A DNA stretch of 32,037 nucleotides from Bacteroidales bacterium. Lineage in GTDB: Bacteria; Bacteroidota; Bacteroidia; Bacteroidales; UBA932. Position numbers and translations under genes: made by a program. The stretch covers positions 1 through 32,037 of the forward strand of contig JAKSJO010000027.1 of assembly GCA_024398125.1 (NCBI GenBank), in the 5' to 3' direction. The notes beneath the pieces were generated by a model. It searched no databases. It saw nothing but the letters and a program-made list of their open reading frames with translations, and was not told where the DNA came from. Positions 16,969 to 25,654 of this stretch are shown in pieces (within the stretch, counting starts at the first letter, position 1; each line of letters begins with the position of its first letter).

Positions 16969-17000
16969 TTTGAATATGAAAAAAGACTGTTTATCTTTAC
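16969..17000 (+). promoter_or_regulatory. Promoter of the SulP transporter gene
   Basis: TTTG (16969-16972), 20 bases, then TATCTTTA (16993-17000), one base from the -7 consensus. The start codon follows at 17054. The divergent dehydrogenase has the same TATCTTTA box on the other strand. Confidence 0.65.
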
Positions 17001-17053
17001 ATTCATTATCAAAGCTCACGCATCAAGAGCGATTTAGTTAGTAGAACAACAAA

Positions 17054-18754
17054 ATGAATTTGAAAAACATCAAGGGAGACCTATTCGGCGGCATAACCGC
17101 CGGCATCGTGGCTCTTCCTCTCGCCCTGGCCTTCGGAATCCAGGCTTTCAGCGGAATTGATGACCCATCCGCTAGTTCTCTCGGCGCACTTGCAGGTCTT
17201 GTAGGAGCGACATTCCTGGGCTTCTTCGCCTCGCTCTTTGGCGGCACCCACTCCCAGATCAGCGGTCCTACCGGTCCTATGACTGTCATCACCGCCAGCC
17301 TTATCGGCGGCACCTGGGCTATGTCAGGCGGCAGCCTGTCGACTGTCCTTGTGACAATGTCTCTTGCCGGCATCTGCTGTGGACTGTTCCAGATCCTCTT
17401 CGGCGTACTGAAGATTGGAAAGTATATCAGATACATACCCTATCCTGTGCTGTCGGGCTTCATGAGCGGCATCGGTGTGATCATCATGCTCCAGCAGATC
17501 TACCCTATCGTCGGTCTGAAGGCTCCCGTGAAGGTACTTGACATGCTGATCAAATATCCCGGAGCTGTCGCCGGCGGCATCTCGCTGACCGCCCTTCTAC
17601 TGGGTCTCGGCACCATCCTGATCATCTGGCTGCTTCCAAGATTCACCAAGGCTGTGCCTGCGACCCTGGTTGCGCTGATCGTGATGACTGTGATTTCCCT
17701 TTTCCTCGATCTGGACGACACGCTGACGATCGGATCCATTCCGGCCGGCCTTCCGATGCCGTTCTTCGCAAAGAGCGGTATCTCTCTCGGCAGCATCGAC
17801 TGGGGCACAGCGATTTCATCGGCCATTTCTCCTGGACTTACGCTCGCCTGTCTCGGATCCATCGACACGCTTTTGACCTCCGTCGTGGCTGACAACATAA
17901 CCAAGACCAGACACAACAGCAATAAGGAACTCATAGGTCAGGGTATCGGAAATACGGTGGCAGGTATTTTCTGCGGCATAGCCGGCGCCGGCGCGACCAT
18001 GCGTACAGTAGTCAACGTCAAGTCAGGCGGCCGCACCCAGATAAGCGGAATGGTTCACGCCTTGCTTCTCCTCGCCATCCTGCTCGGTCTCGGCTCGCTC
18101 GTCAAGTATGTGCCGCTCTCCGTGCTCGCGGGCATCCTCATCACCGTGGGCTTCGGCATCATCGACTTCAAGGGTTTCAAGGATCTTCTCAAGGTGACGA
18201 GGGAGGACGCATTCGTACTTCTCGTGGTGTTCGTCATCACTGTCTTCGTCGACCTGCTGACAGCCGTCGGTATCGGCATGGTGGCGGCCTGCGTGCTTTT
18301 CATGAAGCGCATCGGTGACTTGGTGGAAGACCAGGAGCAGGTGTACACGATCAATTCCAATGACCGCGAGGCTCCATGGAGCGATGACGCACTCATTCCA
18401 GAGGAGATCAGAAACTCGACATACATCATGCACCTGTCCGGTCCTCTCTTCTTCGGTTCAGTGACCAAGTTTAACGAGATGGTCAAGACGGTCCCGGAGA
18501 CGGCCAGCATAGTCATCATCAGGATGAAGAAGACCGGCTACATCGACCAGTCCGGCCTGTACGCCATCGAGACAGCGGTCAGCGACCTTGCCGCGAAGGG
18601 CATAGATGTATACTTCTCGATGGTTGCAAAGCAGCCGATGGACATGCTCAAGTCCATCAGACTGGTTCCTGACATAATACCGGAAGACCATATCTTCGCC
18701 ACATTCTCGGCCTGCGCCGAATTCCTTGGATCAAGGGAAGGCTCTAACCTTTGA
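17054..18754 (+). CDS. SulP family anion transporter with STAS domain
   Basis: The 566-residue protein begins 'NLKNIKGDLFGGITAGIVALPLALAFGIQ', the SulP entry signature, and has about 10-14 membrane segments to residue ~420 including 'GGTHSQISGPTGPMTVI' and 'GLTLACLGSIDTLLTSVVAD'. A C-terminal STAS domain follows (about 440-560), with the loop 'KKTGYIDQSGLYAIETA'. SulP members carry sulfate, bicarbonate or other anions, often with H+ or Na+; the substrate cannot be read from sequence. It is a single gene; its stop lies at the start of a GATC-rich repeat block. Confidence 0.92.
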   Translation: MNLKNIKGDLFGGITAGIVALPLALAFGIQAFSGIDDPSASSLGALAGLVGATFLGFFASLFGGTHSQISGPTGPMTVITASLIGGTWAMSGGSLSTVLVTMSLAGICCGLFQILFGVLKIGKYIRYIPYPVLSGFMSGIGVIIMLQQIYPIVGLKAPVKVLDMLIKYPGAVAGGISLTALLLGLGTILIIWLLPRFTKAVPATLVALIVMTVISLFLDLDDTLTIGSIPAGLPMPFFAKSGISLGSIDWGTAISSAISPGLTLACLGSIDTLLTSVVADNITKTRHNSNKELIGQGIGNTVAGIFCGIAGAGATMRTVVNVKSGGRTQISGMVHALLLLAILLGLGSLVKYVPLSVLAGILITVGFGIIDFKGFKDLLKVTREDAFVLLVVFVITVFVDLLTAVGIGMVAACVLFMKRIGDLVEDQEQVYTINSNDREAPWSDDALIPEEIRNSTYIMHLSGPLFFGSVTKFNEMVKTVPETASIVIIRMKKTGYIDQSGLYAIETAVSDLAAKGIDVYFSMVAKQPMDMLKSIRLVPDIIPEDHIFATFSACAEFLGSREGSNL

Positions 18755-18812
18755 TCAGGTTTGGATCAGTTTTGATCAGGCTTGGATCAGGTTTGGATCA
18801 GAGGGACAGACC
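18750..18812. repeat. Imperfect tandem repeat of TTTGGATCAGG-like units
   Basis: About five to six copies of a 10-11 base unit (C/T-T-T-G-G-A-T-C-A-G-G) run from the sulP stop codon at 18752. Units begin near 18750, 18760, 18770, 18781 and 18792. The block continues into an inverted repeat. A related TTGGATCAAGGG also occurs just inside the sulP 3' end (18725-18736). Confidence 0.8.
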
Positions 18813-18813
18813 T

Positions 18814-18842
18814 TGGATCAGGGGGTCAGACCCCTTGATCCA
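18814..18842. repeat. REP-like palindrome, possible terminator
   Basis: Arms TGGATCAGGGGGTC (18814-18827) and GACCCCTTGATCCA (18829-18842) pair over 14 positions with one G-U wobble around a single A. The core GGGGTCAGACCCC resembles REP-type repeats. It lies between two converging genes and could stop transcription, though T-runs are absent. A diverged relative lies at 20062-20081. Confidence 0.7.
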
Positions 18843-18850
18843 GATCCACC

Positions 18851-19582
18851 TTATGGGAGGCGGTAGAGCCAGCCTGGAGGAGGAGCCTGAGACTGACTGG
18901 AGTTGATGTAGAAGGAGACTTCATACTGACCACCTTTGAGAACTCCCCTGCCGGCGAATGGCTTGACACCTGGGTTGTCTACCAGGGCCGCGATCTTGCA
19001 GTCTCCGTTCGGGACCGTGATGGTGGCGGTTCCACCTCTGATGATATATAGATCCCTGCTTTCAAGACCACTGTACAGGATGTGAAGAACCACTCCTGTG
19101 TTGTTCGTGATGACGATGGTACTGTATTCCGAGTCCTCGTCAAGCTTGGTGAGCTTGAAGCCAGGGAGGCTGTTGTGCGGATGATTCAGGACGTCCTCGA
19201 CATCTATGTCTATGATCTTCTGGGTAGCCTCGGCGACATGCGCGCCGTATGGATACATCGCAATATATTTCTGGTAGGCGTCCCTGTTGCCGATGGCACA
19301 GGCCTTCTCCCATGCGGTGTCCTCGCTGCCCCATTTTCTCTCTTCCAGCTTGTTCTGGAGGTCTTTCAGGGTCGAATCCTCATATCCGTCCTTGCGGATA
19401 GGAGCCGAGCCGGGAGCGTTTGCAGGGAGCGCCACCTTGCCGGGATCGATCATGATCTTTCCCGCTTTCAGGCTGCCTGATGAGCTTCTCTCGACCGCCC
19501 TCCTATTGGTGGTCGACGACTGTGCACCGGCGCTCAAAGCGAACACCAGGACGCAAAGAAGTATCGTCAGCCACTTTCTCAT
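18851..19582 (-). CDS. Secreted protein of unknown function
   Basis: The 243-residue protein has a signal peptide (MRKWLTILLCVLVFALSAGA). The middle holds 'AWEKACAIGNRDAYQKYIAMYPYGAHVAEA' (about 90-119), a Sel1/TPR-like motif seen in several Bacteroidota secreted proteins. The C-terminal 90 residues are beta-rich ('TIVITNNTGVVLHILYSG', 'TATITVPNGDCKIAALVDNPG', 'GQYEVSFYI'), suggesting a small immunoglobulin-like fold. It follows the FKBP gene by 2 bases and is probably cotranscribed with it. I do not recognise the family. Confidence 0.7.
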   Translation of the reverse strand: MRKWLTILLCVLVFALSAGAQSSTTNRRAVERSSSGSLKAGKIMIDPGKVALPANAPGSAPIRKDGYEDSTLKDLQNKLEERKWGSEDTAWEKACAIGNRDAYQKYIAMYPYGAHVAEATQKIIDIDVEDVLNHPHNSLPGFKLTKLDEDSEYSTIVITNNTGVVLHILYSGLESRDLYIIRGGTATITVPNGDCKIAALVDNPGVKPFAGRGVLKGGQYEVSFYINSSQSQAPPPGWLYRLP

Positions 19583-19584
19583 TT

Positions 19585-19995
19585 CTAATTTATCTTTATC
19601 AGCTCTATCTCAAAGATCAGCGTGCTGTGCGCCGGGATGTCAGGCTGGCTGAAGGAGCCATATCCATACTTGGCAGGTATTATGACCTCATATCTGTCGC
19701 CCTCGACCATCCTCAGCAGCGCCGCCTGCCATCCGACAATGAGCTCGCGAAGCCTGAATACGGGAGGCAGATCCATGCCCTCGGTTGTATCGAAAACCGT
19801 ACCATCTATCAGGCGTCCTGTGTAGTTGCAGAAGATTACGTCACTCAGGGCCGGCCTGCGGCGTCCATGTCCTTCCTCGAGGCGTTTCAGGAGGATGCCG
19901 CTCTCAAGCACCAGGTACTCGCCCGTCGCGGCCTTGGTCTTGAGGAACTCCTCGTTTGCAATCTTATATTGGTTAGGCTTTTTTGGTTTTCTCAT
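19585..19995 (-). CDS. FKBP-type peptidyl-prolyl isomerase
   Basis: The protein has about 136 residues from MRKPKKPNQYKIANEEF. The FKBP core is evident: 'SDVIFCNYTGRLIDGTVFDTT', 'PPVFRLRELIVGWQAALLRMVEGDRYEVIIPAKYGYGSF' and 'IPAHSTLIFEIELIKI'. Several aromatic pocket positions are kept (Y, F-D, V-I, W). There is no signal peptide, so it is likely cytoplasmic. The frame extends upstream to 20082, but a -7 box TATTTTTG at 20014-20021 (minus) lies inside that extension, so I place the start at 19995. It is cotranscribed with the secreted protein gene 2 bases downstream. Confidence 0.87.
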   Translation of the reverse strand: MRKPKKPNQYKIANEEFLKTKAATGEYLVLESGILLKRLEEGHGRRRPALSDVIFCNYTGRLIDGTVFDTTEGMDLPPVFRLRELIVGWQAALLRMVEGDRYEVIIPAKYGYGSFSQPDIPAHSTLIFEIELIKIN

Positions 19996-20013
19996 AATCG
20001 GATGTTCTTGTGA

Positions 20014-20021
20014 CAAAAATA
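20014..20021 (-). promoter_or_regulatory. -7 box of the FKBP gene
   Basis: A perfect TATTTTTG on the minus strand 18 bases upstream of the start codon at 19995. A matching -33 box is not clear. It supports the shorter FKBP start. Confidence 0.5.
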
Positions 20022-20087
20022 CCACTTTTTTTCGATTCGGGTGAATCAAGGGATGAATGAAGGGTCCGCCCCCTTGATCCATTTTTG

Positions 20088-20095
20088 TATATTTG
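20088..20095 (+). promoter_or_regulatory. -7 box of the AlkZ-like gene
   Basis: A perfect TATATTTG four bases before the ATG at 20100. The -33 region is instead occupied by the REP-like GGATCAAG sequence. If used, the mRNA would be leaderless or nearly so. Confidence 0.4.
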
Positions 20096-20099
20096 TGTC

Positions 20100-20963
20100 A
20101 TGGATAATTGGAAAGGAAAGATTGACTGCCCCGAGAGCATGATGGAGGCGATACGGCATTATGGGATAGTGCCGTTCTTCAAATGCGGCATCCCCGGATG
20201 GTCGATCGAGGAAATGACACCGCGGGAATCATGGTTTTTCACGTCAGACGTGCTTGGACCATGGGACTGGAAGATTGATGTCATCCAGAGCGGAGAGATA
20301 GCCTACGGCAAGTTCATCCGCAGGAAGGCCGGCTTCGCGACAGCGGAGTATTACGGGCATCTTTTGAACTGGAGGCGCGCCCAGGAGAAGTACAAGCTAT
20401 CCGGTTCCATGCCATTACGCACAGTCGACGGCAGGTTGAACGCCATTCTGGCTCCAGTCGTGATGGATGCCATCCGGGAGAATGGGTCCGTCGAATCAGG
20501 CGAACTCAGGAAGATGCTGGATGGAACAGTATCCATCGATGACCGAAAGAAGATTGGCGGCCACATGGAGAAATACCTGGTACCGAAGGTGAAGAAACAG
20601 GCGCTGGATTTCATTCTCGGTTATCTTGAAATGGGCTGTTGGGTGGTCACAGGCGACGTCAGACGCGTTTTCCGCGGTCCCAACAACGAATACAACGGCT
20701 GGCAGCGATCATCCCTGACGGCCCCGGAAGCGCTTTTCGGGAAGGTTGTCGAAAGCGAGCCAGAGGTCGCAATTGGGCCATTCTGGGCGAAGAACATCGA
20801 GGGCTTCGGGGCGAAGGCTAAACCGACAGAAAAAGTTGTCGGGAAGGGCGCATGTCTGTTTCCAGACTGCACTCCGGAAGAATCATACAGATTTCTGGAA
20901 GCCAGGATCAGCAGATTCTTTCCAGGCTGCGAGAAACAGTTGGAAAAGTTGCTGAAAGTCTAG
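20100..20963 (+). CDS. AlkZ-related winged-helix-type protein (uncertain)
   Basis: The protein has 287 residues. The N-terminal part 'HYGIVPFFKCGIPGWSIEEM', 'ESWFFTSDVLGPWDWKID' and 'IAYGKFIRRKAGFATAEYYGHLLNWRR' matches my memory of Bacteroidota proteins labelled AlkZ-related; AlkZ/YcaQ proteins are DNA glycosylases for crosslinks and alkylated bases. The AlkZ catalytic Q-x-Q/D motif is not evident, so enzymatic activity is uncertain. The middle (about 105-165) looks like a winged-helix segment. I start at the second Met because the first (20085) overlaps a -7 box. Confidence 0.6.
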   Translation: MDNWKGKIDCPESMMEAIRHYGIVPFFKCGIPGWSIEEMTPRESWFFTSDVLGPWDWKIDVIQSGEIAYGKFIRRKAGFATAEYYGHLLNWRRAQEKYKLSGSMPLRTVDGRLNAILAPVVMDAIRENGSVESGELRKMLDGTVSIDDRKKIGGHMEKYLVPKVKKQALDFILGYLEMGCWVVTGDVRRVFRGPNNEYNGWQRSSLTAPEALFGKVVESEPEVAIGPFWAKNIEGFGAKAKPTEKVVGKGACLFPDCTPEESYRFLEARISRFFPGCEKQLEKLLKV

Positions 20964-21052
20964 TCTTTCCGGGCAATCCGAGGCATTGGTTCATCAATAA
21001 TACCTATTGAAAAATACAATCAAAAACCGATAGTCGGTCAGCGGCATGGACA

Positions 21053-21060
21053 TACCTTTG
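21053..21060 (+). promoter_or_regulatory. -7 box of the ferritin gene
   Basis: A perfect TACCTTTG lies 24 bases before the ATG at 21085, with no consensus -33 box 19-21 bases upstream, as expected for a gene that may need an activator. It lies inside the longer open frame starting at 21046, so it supports the 21085 start. Confidence 0.6.
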
Positions 21061-21084
21061 CGAAAACCTTTAAATGCAAAAGCT

Positions 21085-21576
21085 ATGATAAGCACAAACC
21101 TCCATGCTGCCTTCAACAGACAGATCAACGCAGAACTCTGGTCTGCATATCTCTACCTATCAATGTCGATGGACGCCCAGGACAAGGGCTATCCTGGAAT
21201 CGCGCAGTGGTTCTTTATCCAATGGAAAGAAGAACAGCAGCACGCTGAAAAATTCGCCAGACACCTGACGGACCGCATGTCAAAGGTGTACCTGGAAGAA
21301 CTGGACGGAGTTAAACAGGAGTGGAGCTCCCCTATGGAGATGTTCCAGGACGCCTCGGCACACGAACGCAAGGTAACAAAGCTGATCTACCAGCTCATGG
21401 ACCTGGCAATCTCCGACAAGGACTACGCAAGCGTGAGCTTCCTGCAGTGGTTCGTAGACGAGCAGGTTGAAGAAGAAAAGAGCGTTGACGACATCATCAC
21501 AATACTTGAGCAGATAGATGACAATCCGGACGCAATGCTCAGCATAGACCACGAGCTCGGGAAGCGGGAGCTCTAA
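21085..21576 (+). CDS. ftnA: Non-haem ferritin
   Basis: Ferritin oxidises Fe2+ and stores iron in a 24-subunit shell. With the start at 21085 (MISTNLHAAFNRQINAELWS) the protein has 163 residues, and the expected ferroxidase residues fall at Glu17, Glu50, His53, Glu94, Gln127 and Glu130, the same numbering as E. coli FtnA. The frame allows a 13-residue extension (MDIPLRKPLNAKA) that would include the -7 promoter box and is rejected. It is a single gene followed by a strong terminator. The lack of haem-ligand context argues against bacterioferritin. Confidence 0.94.
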   Translation: MISTNLHAAFNRQINAELWSAYLYLSMSMDAQDKGYPGIAQWFFIQWKEEQQHAEKFARHLTDRMSKVYLEELDGVKQEWSSPMEMFQDASAHERKVTKLIYQLMDLAISDKDYASVSFLQWFVDEQVEEEKSVDDIITILEQIDDNPDAMLSIDHELGKREL

Positions 21577-21602
21577 GGGCCCGTTTCGGCGGGGATGATA
21601 CG

Positions 21603-21635
21603 TCAGGAGCCGGTCAGATTGTGACCGGCTCCTGA
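21603..21635. terminator. Bidirectional terminator between ferritin and epimerase genes
   Basis: A 14-bp perfect stem TCAGGAGCCGGTCA / TGACCGGCTCCTGA with loop GATTG, between converging genes. The T-run is short on both strands. Confidence 0.8.
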
Positions 21636-21644
21636 TTTAATGAA

Positions 21645-22706
21645 TCAGCTGATTCCATAGTATTTTGCATACCACTGTGCAAAGGCGCGCAATCCATCAC
21701 GAAGAGGAGTTGCCGGTTTGAAACCGAAATCCTCCTCAAGAGGAGTTGTGTCCGCATAGGTGATAGGAACATCACCGGCCTGCATAGGCACCAATTCCTT
21801 GTGTGCGTCGAAATCGTAGTCGGCCGGCAGAATCTTGGCCGCCATCAGTTCTTCCTGAAGTATGGTTACGAAATCCAGCAGGTTCTCCGGGCTGTTGTTT
21901 CCGATATTGTAAACCTTGTAAGGTGGAACCGGCAAGCCATCTTCTCCATTCAATTTCTCAGGAGCATGACACATCACTCTCACTACACCCTCGACGATAT
22001 CGTCAATGTATGTGAAGTCACGCTTGCAGTTGCCATAGTTGAAAATCTGGATGGTCTTGCCTTCGCGCAGCTTGTTTGTAAAGCCGAAATAAGCCATATC
22101 GGGACGGCCAGCAGGGCCATAGACTGTAAAGAAGCGAAGACCTGTAGAAGGGATATTGTAAAGCTTGCTGTAGGCATGTGCCATCAGCTCATTGCTTTTC
22201 TTGGTTGCAGCATAAAGCGATACAGGGTTATCCACCTTATCATCCGTTGAATATGGCACCTTCTTGTTGGAACCATACACAGACGAAGATGACGCATAGA
22301 CAAGATGCTCCACCTCGTGATGACGGCAAGCCTCAAGTATGTTGTAGAAACCTATCAGATTGCTCTCGATATAGGAACCTGGATTGGTAATAGAATAGCG
22401 GACACCAGCCTGTGCCGCAAGGTTTACAACCACAGCGAACTTTTCCTCTTCGAAGAGAGCATCAACAGCGGCCTTGTCTGCAAGGTTTGCCTTTACAAAC
22501 CTCCAATCGCGGCCAAGCGCCTCAATCTCATTAAGTCTCTCGTACTTGAGATTCACATCGTAATAATCAGTAATGGAATCAAGACCGACGACGCGGATAT
22601 TCTCAACGTCCTTAAAAAGGCGTTTTACAAGGTTGCTTCCTATAAATCCAGCTGCGCCGGTAACGAGGACGGTCTTACCTTCCAAAGAAACATTATACTG
22701 CAACAT
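21645..22706 (-). CDS. UDP-glucuronate 4-epimerase type NAD-dependent epimerase
   Basis: The 353-residue short-chain dehydrogenase has the NAD loop 'VTGAAGFIGSNLVKRL' (about 14-30), 'VVGLDSITDYYDVNLKYERL' typical of UDP-GlcA epimerases, 'NLAAQAGVRYSITNP', the catalytic Ser/Tyr/Lys in 'ASSSSVYGSNKKVPYS' and 'YAATKKSNELMAHAY', and 'RFFTVYGPAGRPDMAYFGF'. It would interconvert UDP-glucuronate and UDP-galacturonate, precursors of acidic capsule or LPS sugars. The gene lies 3 bases after the UDP-glucose dehydrogenase gene, whose product is its substrate. Confidence 0.9.
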   Translation of the reverse strand: MLQYNVSLEGKTVLVTGAAGFIGSNLVKRLFKDVENIRVVGLDSITDYYDVNLKYERLNEIEALGRDWRFVKANLADKAAVDALFEEEKFAVVVNLAAQAGVRYSITNPGSYIESNLIGFYNILEACRHHEVEHLVYASSSSVYGSNKKVPYSTDDKVDNPVSLYAATKKSNELMAHAYSKLYNIPSTGLRFFTVYGPAGRPDMAYFGFTNKLREGKTIQIFNYGNCKRDFTYIDDIVEGVVRVMCHAPEKLNGEDGLPVPPYKVYNIGNNSPENLLDFVTILQEELMAAKILPADYDFDAHKELVPMQAGDVPITYADTTPLEEDFGFKPATPLRDGLRAFAQWYAKYYGIS

Positions 22707-22709
22707 AAG

Positions 22710-24056
22710 CTAATCTCTTCTAAATATATCTCTTGTATAAACCTTGTCTTTAACATCATTCAGGCAATCGTCAAAGCGATTTGCGATGATGGCATTGCTC
22801 ATAGCCTTGAATTTCGCAAGGTCATTTACCACGGCTGAACCGAAGAATGACTCGCCATCACCAAGAGTAGGCTCATATATGATAACTGTCGCGCCTTTTG
22901 CCTTTATTCGCTTCATGATGCCCTGGATAGCACTCTGGCGGAAGTTATCGGAATTAGACTTCATGGTAAGACGGAATACGCCGATCACGCACTCCTTCTC
23001 CCTGCTTGCATCCCATGATGCATTGTCATTATAGTAGCCTGCCCTGCGGAGAACCGCATCGGCAATGTAATCCTTGCGGGTTCTGTTTGACTGAACGATG
23101 GCAGTCATCATATCCTGTGGGACATCGGCATAGTTTGCAAGCAGCTGCTTTGTGTCTTTCGGCAGACAGTAGCCACCGTAACCGAAAGAAGGATTGTTAT
23201 AATGTGTGCCGATTCGCGGATCAAGACCGACACCGGAAATGATCGCAGAAGAATCCAGACCCTTGACTTCCGCATATGTATCCAGCTCGTTGAAATAGGA
23301 AACACGAAGTGCCAGATAAGTGTTTGCGAAAAGCTTCACAGCCTCAGCCTCCTTCATACCCATGAACAAGGTATCGATATCAGGCTTTTCCGCACCCTCC
23401 TGGAGCAACGCCGCAAAAATCTTTGCATACTCTTCCGCCTTAGGATTGCCTATTGCTCCGATTGCCGCATTCTCCTCATCCCACTTGCGGTCTGTGCCTG
23501 TAGGGAGGTTCTTTGGATAGCCGACAATGATACGGCTCGGGTAAAGATTGTCATACAAAGCCTTGCTCTCACGAAGGAACTCAGGAGAGAAAAGCAGGTT
23601 GAAATGCTTGCCGGTCATTGACGGATCAGTCAAGAACTTCAAAGCGTATTTCACATATAGCGAACGGGTATAACCAACCGGAATCGTCGACTTGATAACC
23701 ATGACTGCATCAGGATTGACCGACAGCACCAGGTCGATCACATCCTCGATATGATGTGTATCGAAGAAATTCTTTACCGGATCATAGTTAGTAGGGGCAG
23801 CAATCACCACGAAATCGGCATCCTTGTATGCGGATGCACCATCAAGTGTTGCAGTAAGATCCAAGTCCTTCTCGGCAAAGTACTTCTCGATGTATTCATC
23901 CTGGATAGGCGAAATCCTGTTATTGATCTTTTCGACCTTCTCAGGAATCACATCCACCGCAGTTACCTTATGATGCTGTGCCAACAGGGTGGCTATGGAC
24001 AGACCCACGTAACCAGTTCCCGCAACTGCGATTCTCAAATCATTAAAACTATTCAT
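22710..24056 (-). CDS. ugd: UDP-glucose 6-dehydrogenase
   Basis: The 448-residue enzyme oxidises UDP-glucose to UDP-glucuronate with 2 NAD+. It has '[19 protein letters not shown]' (about 9-27), '[12 protein letters not shown]', '[25 protein letters not shown]' and the catalytic Cys in '[16 protein letters not shown]' (about 288-303). The last third carries the UDP-binding domain. It is cotranscribed with the epimerase 3 bases downstream and lies 46 bases after the Wzi gene. Confidence 0.93.
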   Translation of the reverse strand: MNSFNDLRIAVAGTGYVGLSIATLLAQHHKVTAVDVIPEKVEKINNRISPIQDEYIEKYFAEKDLDLTATLDGASAYKDADFVVIAAPTNYDPVKNFFDTHHIEDVIDLVLSVNPDAVMVIKSTIPVGYTRSLYVKYALKFLTDPSMTGKHFNLLFSPEFLRESKALYDNLYPSRIIVGYPKNLPTGTDRKWDEENAAIGAIGNPKAEEYAKIFAALLQEGAEKPDIDTLFMGMKEAEAVKLFANTYLALRVSYFNELDTYAEVKGLDSSAIISGVGLDPRIGTHYNNPSFGYGGYCLPKDTKQLLANYADVPQDMMTAIVQSNRTRKDYIADAVLRRAGYYNDNASWDASREKECVIGVFRLTMKSNSDNFRQSAIQGIMKRIKAKGATVIIYEPTLGDGESFFGSAVVNDLAKFKAMSNAIIANRFDDCLNDVKDKVYTRDIFRRD

Positions 24057-24102
24057 TATATAGTTGATTTATATTTATTTACTATAGACAAATCATATCA
24101 AC

Positions 24103-25590
24103 CTACAGCGTATATCTAAGGCCAAGGGAAACGCCCCAGCTGTCGGTGTACAGCTGACCGCGGTCTGCATATATGCCGTAGAGGAGCTGGAAACAGCCTC
24201 GATGTGACGCGAGGGGTTTAAGCACGTGCGCCAAATCAACCTCACCGACAAAGGCGGCTGAGACCTGCTTCAGACCGATTTCGTCAACAGTGCCCCACTC
24301 GTGATTCCACTGCGATTCGCCGAGATATGGCTCAATGTAGCGGCCATAGTTGTCGCTGTATGTCAGCATCAGCTTGTACGGATGCTTGCGAAACAACTTG
24401 CCGCCAAGAGCGAAATGATGCGACTTCAACCTGTTGTTTTCAATACCCTCGCTTGTAAGCGCCGATGTCCAGGTCCCTTTATAGATGCCGCCTGGCAGGA
24501 TCAGCGGATCGCAGATCGTACGTCCATGATGAGTCCAGCCTGAACGGTAGTAGCCATTGCCGAAATAGTTGTCGCCGCCGATCGTGGACGCTCCGGGAGG
24601 CGTGATGTTGTTGCCGTCCTCATCAAACTGTTCATCATTGAATGTTCCTGACTGAAACATTGTATACTGATGTTCATAAAGGATATCGCTGACCCAGCGG
24701 TTCTTGTCTTTCCAGCCGAAGTAAAGAGTGTTGACGCCGTCAGGGAAGTTCGCGAAGCCCATGCCCGAGCCGTCGGCGTAAGGAATGTCATGCTGAGCCG
24801 TGAAGGTCCAATCGTCCGCACGATACTCTGCCTTGAAGATCTCGCTGCCGCCCTGATCGCCGATGACATTCATTCTGTCACTCATGGTGCCGCTTGAACC
24901 TGCATGCGAGCCTGTCACGACGCGAAAATAGTTCTCAAAGGTAACTGGAATCTGCTCCATTTCCGGGTCTGGATGCGTTCCGGCCCACATTGCGTAGTGG
25001 TCAAGGGTTGCAGACACAGAGAAGCGATCCGTAATCGCACCATGGAAACCAAGCTTCATACGATGAACCAACGCGCCCTTGACATAGCGGTTGTCCGTTG
25101 TTGCATAGTCACCATACGCGCCGCTAAGAAGGAAATGACCGCCGGTGAACGGCACTGCCACAGGCTCCATGGTGACAAGGTAACCCGGCAGGGTGCGCGC
25201 ATTTCCGCTCTCGACGAGATGGCCTCCGGTCACGGAAAGCGAGCCCAGTCCCTCAGACGCGCCAATGAACTCGTTCTCGCGATGCTTCATTCCCATATCA
25301 AGCGTGAACTTGCTCCACCTCAACGAGCCGTACAGCTGGTCCAGCATAGGATGCACAGGGCTTGAGCCCGGATCCAGAGGATTGTCGAAGCTGTTGACAG
25401 CCATGGATGTTCCCCAACGCCACTGCAACGTCTTCTCATCATCAAACTCAGAATGAGCCTGGAAAAGAGCCATGCTGCCGTTGCGCTCCGGCATCAGTCC
25501 ATACTGATTCGTCGTCATCCAATACGGCAGATACGCATCCGACGACGACATCGCTCCAAGAAGCATCAAAGAAACTATGAAATCATTCAT
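24103..25590 (-). CDS. Capsule assembly Wzi family outer-membrane protein
   Basis: The 495-residue protein has a short hydrophobic N-terminus (MNDFIVSLMLLGAMSSSDA), then a beta-strand-rich barrel. The opening 'YLPYWMTTNQYGLMPERNGSMALFQAHSEF' and 'DGVNTLYFGWKDKNRWVSDILYEHQYT...' match Bacteroidota Wzi-family proteins, and the protein ends in an aromatic-rich final strand 'WGVSLGLRYTL' typical of outer-membrane barrels. Wzi in E. coli anchors capsule to the cell surface. Its place ahead of ugd and the epimerase supports a surface-polysaccharide role. A perfect -7 box TAACTTTG lies 25 bases upstream. Confidence 0.82.
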   Translation of the reverse strand: MNDFIVSLMLLGAMSSSDAYLPYWMTTNQYGLMPERNGSMALFQAHSEFDDEKTLQWRWGTSMAVNSFDNPLDPGSSPVHPMLDQLYGSLRWSKFTLDMGMKHRENEFIGASEGLGSLSVTGGHLVESGNARTLPGYLVTMEPVAVPFTGGHFLLSGAYGDYATTDNRYVKGALVHRMKLGFHGAITDRFSVSATLDHYAMWAGTHPDPEMEQIPVTFENYFRVVTGSHAGSSGTMSDRMNVIGDQGGSEIFKAEYRADDWTFTAQHDIPYADGSGMGFANFPDGVNTLYFGWKDKNRWVSDILYEHQYTMFQSGTFNDEQFDEDGNNITPPGASTIGGDNYFGNGYYRSGWTHHGRTICDPLILPGGIYKGTWTSALTSEGIENNRLKSHHFALGGKLFRKHPYKLMLTYSDNYGRYIEPYLGESQWNHEWGTVDEIGLKQVSAAFVGEVDLAHVLKPLASHRGCFQLLYGIYADRGQLYTDSWGVSLGLRYTL

Positions 25591-25614
25591 TTTCTTCCGT
25601 TCACATCAAAGACA

Positions 25615-25622
25615 CAAAGTTA
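25615..25622 (-). promoter_or_regulatory. -7 box of the wzi-ugd-epimerase operon
   Basis: A perfect TAACTTTG on the minus strand 25 bases upstream of the Wzi start codon. No good -33 box at 19-21 bases. Confidence 0.5.
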
Positions 25623-25654
25623 GCGATTCTTCTGGAGAAAAATAAATCAATGGA

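Noticed and set aside
18750-18842. Possible CRISPR array
   Set aside because: Units are 10-11 bases with no spacers and grade into a palindrome.
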